Source: Acidimicrobiaceae bacterium (lineage in GTDB: Bacteria > Actinomycetota > Acidimicrobiia > Acidimicrobiales > Ilumatobacteraceae). From it: 11,547 nucleotides of DNA. The stretch covers positions 1 to 11,547 of the forward strand of contig CANLHV010000034.1 of assembly GCA_947490975.1 (NCBI GenBank), in the 5' to 3' direction. Under the pieces are notes generated by a model that was not told where the DNA came from, made no database searches, and saw only the letters and a list, made by a program, of their open reading frames with translations. Within the stretch, counting starts at the first letter, position 1, and every line of letters begins with the position of its first letter. Position numbers and translations under genes: made by a program. This document shows, in pieces, positions 6,264 to 11,547 of this stretch.

Positions 6264-7111
6264 GCGTTTTGGTTCCGCGCACGCTTAAAGACGCGCTTCA
6301 AGCAATCTCTGCCAACCCTTCAGCGCAACTCATTCAAGGCGGCACTGACTTGATGGTTGAAATCAATTTCAACCATCGCAAGCCAACCGATGTCATCGCT
6401 CTCAGACGCGTCGACGAACTTAAGTCCGTTTACATTGATGCTAAAAAATCTCAAGTCACGATCGGTGCTGGTCTGCCCTACCAACAAATGGAACATGGCG
6501 AGATTGCACAATACATACCAGCACTTGCTCAGGCAGCGCGAACAGTTGGCTCACCGCAAATTCGTAGTGCGGGTTCGATCGGCGGCAATCTCGGCACATG
6601 TTCGCCCGCTGGCGATGCCCTGCCAGTTCTGAGCGCATTAGATGCGACAATCAATTTGCAGACTGCTGATTCTTCACGGACGATTGCAATCCACGACTTT
6701 ATGGTTGGCGTGAAGCGTAACGCCCGACAGCCAGGCGAGATTATTGTCTCAACTACGTTGCCGATTGTTTCTGGGTGGCAGGGTTACGCAAAAGTCGGTG
6801 TTCGAAACGCAATGGTGATTTCGGTCGCCTCTTGTTGTCTCGTTGTCGACCGCACGAATGGCACCATTGCAGTCGCCCTTGGCGCCGTTGGCCCAACAAT
6901 TATTCGATGCCGAGAAACTGAATCGTGGCTCGCGTCGCAAATAGATCTAAAAACTAAAGCAACTGTTTCTCCAAATTTGCTTCAAGAATTTGGCGACCGA
7001 ATCGCCAACGAATCAAAACCGATCGATGACCATCGCAGTACGGCCGCATACCGCCGACATGCAGTTAGCGTGCTCGCACGCCGAATGCTGACGAGAGCGA
7101 ATAACCAATGA
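6260..7111 (+). CDS. pucC: FAD-binding subunit of xanthine dehydrogenase (CoxM/PucC type)
   Basis: This 283-aa subunit carries FAD and passes electrons from the iron-sulfur clusters to the final acceptor in a three-subunit molybdenum hydroxylase. It shows the two flavin motifs of the CO-dehydrogenase/XDH medium subunit: LIQGGTDLM (24-32) and AGSIGGNLGTCSPAGDALP (104-122), the second being the GGNL..SP..D..P pattern. There is no extra cysteine insert of the 4Fe-4S kind seen in 4-hydroxybenzoyl-CoA reductase. I chose the TTG at 6260 because it overlaps the preceding TGA in a TTGA junction and has GGGA at 6247-6250 upstream. A TTG at 6245 would add five residues. The next gene starts inside its stop (ATGA at 7108-7111). 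It is the only FAD subunit in the window and may also serve the fused Mo hydroxylase at 1538-4171. Family assignment is firm, and the symbol rests on the pucD-like partner. Confidence 0.85.
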   Translation: MSVLVPRTLKDALQAISANPSAQLIQGGTDLMVEINFNHRKPTDVIALRRVDELKSVYIDAKKSQVTIGAGLPYQQMEHGEIAQYIPALAQAARTVGSPQIRSAGSIGGNLGTCSPAGDALPVLSALDATINLQTADSSRTIAIHDFMVGVKRNARQPGEIIVSTTLPIVSGWQGYAKVGVRNAMVISVASCCLVVDRTNGTIAVALGAVGPTIIRCRETESWLASQIDLKTKATVSPNLLQEFGDRIANESKPIDDHRSTAAYRRHAVSVLARRMLTRANNQ

Positions 7112-7599
7112 ATGTGAATTCAGAAATTTACAGTCTCAGTGTCAATGGCAAGATGCATGAGGTTCGCGACTCATGGGTTGGTGAGAGTCTGCTTTATGTG
7201 TTGCGTGAGCGGTTCAACTTGCCAGGCACTAAAGGTGCTTGCGAACAAGGCGAATGCGGCAGTTGCACGGTCATCATTGACGGCCAGGCCGTCTGTTCGT
7301 GTCTCGTCATGGCAGCAACTGCAATCGACTCAGACATCCGCACCGTCGAAAGCATTTCTGCGGATGGCACCCTTACTGAGGTACAAGACGCATTCGTTAC
7401 CGAAGGCGGAGTTCAATGTGGTTTTTGCACACCTGGTCTCGTAGTTGCTATCGAGCATCTGCTCTCACAGAATTCTGATCCATCAGAAATCGAAGTGAAA
7501 GAGGCGATCTCTGGCAACATCTGCCGATGCACTGGTTATGGTCGAATCTTTGAAGCCGTTGACAAAGCAGTTTCGGTTCGCAAGGCGAACAAGACATGA
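7108..7599 (+). CDS. pucE: 2Fe-2S subunit of xanthine dehydrogenase (PucE/CoxS type)
   Basis: This 163-aa iron-sulfur subunit is of normal length for the family and carries two [2Fe-2S] clusters linking the Mo centre to FAD. The plant-type cluster is bound by Cys45, 50, 53 and 65 in GACEQGECGSCTV...CSC, with the usual C-x4-C-x2-C spacing. The second uses Cys104, 107, 139 and 141 in GVQCGFCTPG and ICRCTGYGRI. The N-terminal beta-grasp segment reads YSLSVNGKMHEVR. The gene starts at an ATGA overlap with the FAD-subunit gene and ends at an ATGA overlap with the Mo-subunit gene, so the three are translationally coupled. It is a clean counterpart to the fused iron-sulfur domain at 1538-4171, whose first motif has a different spacing. 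Confidence 0.92.
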   Translation: MNVNSEIYSLSVNGKMHEVRDSWVGESLLYVLRERFNLPGTKGACEQGECGSCTVIIDGQAVCSCLVMAATAIDSDIRTVESISADGTLTEVQDAFVTEGGVQCGFCTPGLVVAIEHLLSQNSDPSEIEVKEAISGNICRCTGYGRIFEAVDKAVSVRKANKT

Positions 7600-9866
7600 G
7601 TTCCGCAACTCAAACAACAAATCGTCGGGATGTACTTGGCACTTCGGCACTGCGTCCTGATGGCGCAGCAAAGGTTCAAGGTCGCTTTGAATTTTCGTCA
7701 GACTTGCACGCCGAAAACATGTTGTGGGGTGCAACGTTGCGCAGTCCACACCCCTATGCACGAATAGTCAGCATTGACTTGTCAGCGGCTTACAAAATCA
7801 CAGGTGTTGAAGCGATCATCACCGCCGAAGATGTACCAGGCAAAAAAACATACGGCCTTATTTCGAGTGATCAACCTGTTTTTGCTCAAGACTTCGTACG
7901 TTACGTTGGCGAGCCGATCGCTGCAGTTGCAGCAGACCACCCAGAAACCTGTCGTCGCGCACTGGCAGCAATCAAAGTTGAATACGAAGTTTTAGAACCG
8001 TTGACTGACGCAGCTCAAGCAATCAATCCGTCTACACCGTCTATTCACCCTGACGGCAACATAATTCGTCGGCAGCAAATCATCACTGGTGACCAAAATC
8101 TAGAAGGTGAAATTATCGTCGAGGGCACCTACGAAGTCGGAATGCAAGATCAAGCGTTTTTGGGTCTCGAGGCAGCACTGGCGCTTCCCGAAAGTGGTGG
8201 TAACGGTATCGAAATGTATGTCGCTACGCAGTGGCTTCACGAAGATCAAAAACAGATTGCAGCATGCTTAGATTTACCGTGTGAAAAAGTTCGATTAACT
8301 CTTGGCGGGGTTGGTGGCGCATTCGGTGCACGTGAAGATATAAGCCTGCAAGTACATTGTGCGTTGCTCGCACTTCGAACCTCGCGTCCAATCAAAATGC
8401 AATACGGTCGTGAAGAATCTTTTTATGGCCACGTACACCGTCACCCGGCGAAAATTTTCATTCGTCATCACGCAACACGCAGCGGTGAGATTCAAAGAAT
8501 AGAGGCAAAACTCGTATTCGATGGTGGTGCATATGCGTCAACAAGTTCTGCAGTATTGATCAACGGCGTCACACATATTCAAGGACCATATCGATGTCCA
8601 AACGCCACTATCGACGGCTACGCCGTGCGCACGAACAATCCTCCATGTGGCGCAATGCGAGGTTTCGGCGTCGTTCAGGCTTGCTATGCACACGAGAGCC
8701 AAATGGACAAACTTGCCGTCGCTTGTGGCCTCTCGCCCGTCGAAATTCGTCTGCGCAACGCGATGGTCACAGGTGACAAGTTGATTACTGGTCAAGTCAT
8801 CGAAAGTGTCGCTCCGGTCGCGCGTTGCATTCGAGAGACTGATGCAATTGCGATGCCAGCGCCCCTTGCAAGAACTGCCCACCCACTCGAAATCGTGGGT
8901 GGCTCTGGCCTTACATCTTTGCCGCACAATATTGTTCGTGGTGTCGGCTGGGGCGTATCGATCAAAAACTTGATGTACAGCGAAACATTTGACGACTTCG
9001 CGACTGCAAGATGTCAACTCAAAGATGGTGTAGCCACCCTCAAATATGCAACCGTCGAGGTCGGTCAAGGTTTTGTTGTGCTCGCACCTCAGATCGCTCG
9101 CTCTGTCTTGGGCGTTGACGAAGTCATTCTCGACACAGTCGACACCGGCATCGGCTCTGCCGGCAGCACTTCGGCCTCACGACAAACCTGGATGAGTGGC
9201 GGCGCAGTCGACGGTGCCTGTCGTCTAGTTCGACAGCGTTTGTTTGAACATGTTGGCAAAAAATACAACATCGATCCACTGCGATTGGCCATTGAAGATA
9301 CTGATGTCGTCGACATGATCGGTGATTTCAGAATTAGTGTCACCGAAGCATCAACTGGAGTTTTGATCGACGAGACACACGAACATCATCATCGACCAAC
9401 CGAAGAACTAGACGAAAATGGTCAAGGCAACTGCCATGTCGCCTTCGCGTTTGTTGCTCATCGCGCGGTCGTTGACGTTGATGTAGAACTCGGTCTTGTG
9501 AAAGTCATTCAGATCGCCACAGCACAAGATGTCGGTCGCGTGTTAAACCCAACTGCAGCGCTCGGACAAATCGAAGGTGGCATTGCTCAAGGTCTCGGTC
9601 TTGCTGTGATGGAAGAAATTGTTCTCGACAACGGCAAAATGCGTAATCCAAGTTTCACTGATTACTTATTGCCTACTGCTCTTGATGCCCCCACCGTCGT
9701 TGCAGTAATGATCGAAGAACCTGAACCTCAAGCTCCATTGGGCGCCAAAGGTATTGGTGAACCTCCGTGCATCTCGGTGACACCTGCTATCGCTGCAGCT
9801 ATTCGCAACGCCACAGGCAAAGAACTTCCTCGCGTGCCTATTCGCCCGCAAGATATCTGTTTTTGA
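7596..9866 (+). CDS. pucD: Molybdopterin-binding subunit of xanthine dehydrogenase (PucD type)
   Basis: This 756-aa catalytic subunit should oxidise hypoxanthine/xanthine to urate at a molybdenum centre. It resembles the actinobacterial proteins annotated as xanthine dehydrogenase subunit D along its full length. Domain 1 runs from SALRPDGAAKVQG (17-29) through the VRYVGEPIAAVAAD block (101-114). Mo-cofactor motifs are GGAFGAREDI (240-249) with Glu247, PPCGAMRGFG (349-358) with Arg355, EVGQG (488-492) and GAKGIGEPP (717-724) with catalytic Glu722. Glu247 and Arg355 sit where bovine XDH places its purine-binding Glu802 and Arg880, whereas CO dehydrogenase lacks that Glu, so a purine substrate is likely. 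Alternative heteroaromatic substrates cannot be excluded. The His-rich stretch THEHHHRPTEEL (594-605) is just before the C-terminal Mo domain. It starts at an ATGA overlap with pucE and ends 5 bp from a convergent helicase gene. Confidence 0.9.
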   Translation: MSSATQTTNRRDVLGTSALRPDGAAKVQGRFEFSSDLHAENMLWGATLRSPHPYARIVSIDLSAAYKITGVEAIITAEDVPGKKTYGLISSDQPVFAQDFVRYVGEPIAAVAADHPETCRRALAAIKVEYEVLEPLTDAAQAINPSTPSIHPDGNIIRRQQIITGDQNLEGEIIVEGTYEVGMQDQAFLGLEAALALPESGGNGIEMYVATQWLHEDQKQIAACLDLPCEKVRLTLGGVGGAFGAREDISLQVHCALLALRTSRPIKMQYGREESFYGHVHRHPAKIFIRHHATRSGEIQRIEAKLVFDGGAYASTSSAVLINGVTHIQGPYRCPNATIDGYAVRTNNPPCGAMRGFGVVQACYAHESQMDKLAVACGLSPVEIRLRNAMVTGDKLITGQVIESVAPVARCIRETDAIAMPAPLARTAHPLEIVGGSGLTSLPHNIVRGVGWGVSIKNLMYSETFDDFATARCQLKDGVATLKYATVEVGQGFVVLAPQIARSVLGVDEVILDTVDTGIGSAGSTSASRQTWMSGGAVDGACRLVRQRLFEHVGKKYNIDPLRLAIEDTDVVDMIGDFRISVTEASTGVLIDETHEHHHRPTEELDENGQGNCHVAFAFVAHRAVVDVDVELGLVKVIQIATAQDVGRVLNPTAALGQIEGGIAQGLGLAVMEEIVLDNGKMRNPSFTDYLLPTALDAPTVVAVMIEEPEPQAPLGAKGIGEPPCISVTPAIAAAIRNATGKELPRVPIRPQDICF

Positions 9867-9871
9867 AGTCG

Positions 9872-11056
9872 CTACTCTGCTGACGCACCAACGCTGATTA
9901 AGACTCCACCGACCTCGCCGGGGCGTGCTTCAACTTGATCGGGGTCTACGGCACCAAATTCTGGCGCGACGAAATCAGCTTCAACATCTGCATCTCGCGC
10001 CAATTTACCTACAGTTCGTTTTTGCGAAGGATCAACCAGCGAGATAACTACACCTTTTGAGCCTGCGCGACCGGTGCGACCAGAACGGTGAATATAGTCC
10101 TTGTGATCTGCTGGTGGATCAAAGTGCACTACACACGGCACATCGTCAATATGAATGCCACGAGCAGCAACATCGGTTGCTACCAAAACATTCGATTTGC
10201 CGCGTCGAAATTCTTCTAGCGATCTCTCGCGCTGCGCTTGGCTTTTGTTGCCATGAATTACTGAAGAGCGAACACCTGAATTATCAAGCTGTTTAGCGAG
10301 ACGGTCACAACCATGCTTTGTGCGACTAAACAAAATAATGCGCTCGTATTGATTCACCAGCTGCGAAATCGTTGAAACACGGTCATTTCGACCAACTATC
10401 CAAAATTTGTGATCAATATCTGGCTCGGCTTCTTGCGATTTCGACTCATGGCGTTTTGGATTGTTTTGAAACTCTTTAACAACTTGAGAAATATCACCGT
10501 CGAGGGTTGCTGAGAACAACAAAACTTGACGCTGTTTCGGTAGCGCCCGCAAAATTCTTCGAACAGCCGGCAAGAAACCCATATCAGACATGCGATCGGC
10601 TTCGTCCAGAACAGCGATCGTCACAGCGCCAAGTGACATGTCACGACGCTCAAGCAAGTCTTCAAGTCGACCAGGCGTCGCCACAATTATGCTCGCACCA
10701 CGCACCGCTTTAACTTGAGGTCCGTAACCTGCGCCACCATATACAGAAGCAACACGCAAATCAGTGCCCTCGCAGAGCATGCTGATTTCTTTTGCAACTT
10801 GAATCGCTAATTCACGTGTCGGCACCAACACGAGTCCACCGGGTTGGCCCGGCTTTGACTTTTGCAACCTAACGGCGAGCACTAACCCGAAGGCAATTGT
10901 CTTGCCTGAACCTGTTGGTGCTTTTCCGCATACATCCAAACCGGCCAGACCATCGGGCAAAGCCGCTTCTTGAATCTCGAACGGACTTGCTATTCCTCGG
11001 CTTGACAACATGTCAGCGAACTTCTTCGGCACACCTATTTCAATAAATGTTTTCAC
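9872..11056 (-). CDS. DEAD-box ATP-dependent RNA helicase (RhlE-like)
   Basis: This 394-aa cytosolic RNA helicase unwinds or remodels RNA using ATP, with likely roles in RNA turnover, ribosome assembly or cold adaptation. All core motifs are present in order: Q motif around Gln29 (ASPFEIQ), Walker A APTGSGKT (46-53), PTREL (79-83), TPGR (127-130), DEAD (151-154), SAT (182-184), ILFSRTK (241-247), ATDVAARG (293-300) and HRSGRTGR (323-330). The tail after the second RecA domain is short and acidic (about 355-394), without the basic or Gly-rich extension many relatives have, so it is close to a minimal core. The only workable start is GTG at 11054-11056, with an in-frame stop three codons upstream. 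AGGT lies about 11 nt before it. The gene follows the lactone-oxidase-type gene by 2 nt (TAG-TC-GTG), so they are probably co-transcribed. Confidence 0.92.
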   Translation of the reverse strand: MKTFIEIGVPKKFADMLSSRGIASPFEIQEAALPDGLAGLDVCGKAPTGSGKTIAFGLVLAVRLQKSKPGQPGGLVLVPTRELAIQVAKEISMLCEGTDLRVASVYGGAGYGPQVKAVRGASIIVATPGRLEDLLERRDMSLGAVTIAVLDEADRMSDMGFLPAVRRILRALPKQRQVLLFSATLDGDISQVVKEFQNNPKRHESKSQEAEPDIDHKFWIVGRNDRVSTISQLVNQYERIILFSRTKHGCDRLAKQLDNSGVRSSVIHGNKSQAQRERSLEEFRRGKSNVLVATDVAARGIHIDDVPCVVHFDPPADHKDYIHRSGRTGRAGSKGVVISLVDPSQKRTVGKLARDADVEADFVAPEFGAVDPDQVEARPGEVGGVLISVGASAE

Positions 11057-11058
11057 GA

Positions 11059-11547
11059 CTATTTACCTAAAACTGTCTCGGTGTATTTATTCGCAAAAAG
11101 ACGACTTGGGTCGACCGAATTTCTGGCTTTTTGAAAGACATCCCATTGGGGGTAACGAGGTGCAAGTGTCTGTGCATTCTGAAAATGCAACTTACCCCAA
11201 TGAGGTCGACCTTGATATGAATTCATGATTGATTCAACTTCTTTAAAATATGGCACGTAGTTCATTCCTTTATAAATGTGAACTGCGATATACGCAGACT
11301 CCCGATTACTCGCTGTACTTAGCGGAATCTCATCTGGGGCTGTAAAGCGAACCTCAACAGGAAAATTCAGGAAGAACCCACTATCTGCAACCATTCTACG
11401 GACGCGATTCAACGCTTCCTCGCATGCCTCTCGTGGAATCGCATACTCCATCTCATAAAACTTAATAATTCGCTTACTAGTGAAAACTTTGTAACTCGAA
11501 TCACAGTATTCGTTTCGACCCGACGAGGGTAATGCCTTCGCTAATTT
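11059..11547 (-). CDS. D-arabinono-1,4-lactone oxidase-type FAD oxidoreductase, 5' end beyond window
   Basis: This is the C-terminal domain of an FAD-linked sugar-lactone oxidase of the ALO / L-gulono-1,4-lactone dehydrogenase family. These enzymes oxidise aldonolactones or alditols. Diagnostic features are SSYKVF...FYEMEYAIPREA at the start of the visible part, VEVRFTAPDE (strand before the active site), and HWGKLH with the end block DPSRLFANKY. The Met at 11451 is inside the conserved EMEYAIP block, and reading on the minus strand to base 11547 gives no stop. The gene is therefore longer than the Met-initiated frame, and its N-terminal FAD domain lies outside the window. It ends with TAG, 2 nt before the helicase GTG. 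The substrate cannot be told from this part, and no link to the purine genes on the other strand is evident. Confidence 0.85.
   Translation of the reverse strand, partial: KLAKALPSSGRNEYCDSSYKVFTSKRIIKFYEMEYAIPREACEEALNRVRRMVADSGFFLNFPVEVRFTAPDEIPLSTASNRESAYIAVHIYKGMNYVPYFKEVESIMNSYQGRPHWGKLHFQNAQTLAPRYPQWDVFQKARNSVDPSRLFANKYTETVLGK

Noticed and set aside
8538..9068. 176-aa open frame on the minus strand inside the pucD-like gene
   Set aside because: It is fully antisense to a well-conserved catalytic subunit, and its translation is Cys/Arg-rich without any family likeness. It is a codon-bias shadow.
9815..9839. AGGCA...TGCCT inverted repeat near the end of the pucD-like gene, considered as a terminator
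   Set aside because: Arms are only 5 bp around a 15-nt spacer inside coding sequence, with no T tract on either strand.
1..11547. tRNA/rRNA genes, CRISPR arrays, insertion sequences, phage or toxin-antitoxin genes
   Set aside because: I saw no direct-repeat arrays, transposase-like frames, terminal inverted repeats or tRNA-like cloverleaf sequence. Nearly every base is accounted for by the genes listed.

Overview
The window looks like a compact, moderate-GC bacterial chromosome segment (about 45-57% GC in the lines I counted by eye). It is most likely actinobacterial. The pointers are the closeness of the pucD-type and SsnA-type proteins to actinobacterial versions as I remember them, an LLM flavoenzyme of the F420-associated type, frequent GTG/TTG starts and one candidate leaderless start. 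A streamlined aquatic actinobacterium is possible, but this is an inference without a database search.

Layout. Positions 1-9866 hold eight genes on the + strand, separated by 0-5 bp or overlapping, except for one 53-bp gap. In order they are: the 3' part of an M20-type amidohydrolase (N-carbamoyl-L-amino-acid hydrolase/allantoate amidohydrolase family); an N-carbamoyl-D-amino-acid hydrolase of the nitrilase superfamily; [gap 1485-1537 with two perfect 6-bp dyads and a -10-like box]; an 877-aa molybdenum hydroxylase with its 2Fe-2S domain fused to the Mo-cofactor domain; a shortened SsnA-type aminohydrolase; an LLM flavin/F420-type oxidoreductase; and a three-gene xanthine-dehydrogenase set, FAD subunit (pucC-like), 2Fe-2S subunit (pucE-like) and Mo subunit (pucD-like), joined by TTGA/ATGA/ATGA overlaps. 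Positions 9872-11547 are on the - strand and convergent: the 3' part of a D-arabinono-1,4-lactone-oxidase-type FAD enzyme that runs off the window edge, followed 2 nt later by a DEAD-box RNA helicase.

How the genes fit together. The + strand block reads as a purine/ureide catabolic island. Two Mo hydroxylases would hydroxylate purine-like heteroaromatics. The SsnA-type enzyme would hydrolytically deaminate a related ring. The two carbamoylases, one L-type and one D-type by family, would release amino acid, CO2 and ammonia from N-carbamoyl products of ring opening. The gene content resembles the E. coli ygeY-hyuA-ssnA-ygfM-xdhD region, with additions: a second, three-subunit XDH, a DCase and an LLM oxidoreductase. 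The only FAD subunit visible may serve both Mo hydroxylases. The LLM enzyme has no assigned step in the textbook pathway and, with the truncated SsnA protein, is the most unusual part. No tRNA, rRNA, CRISPR array, insertion sequence or long repeat is visible.
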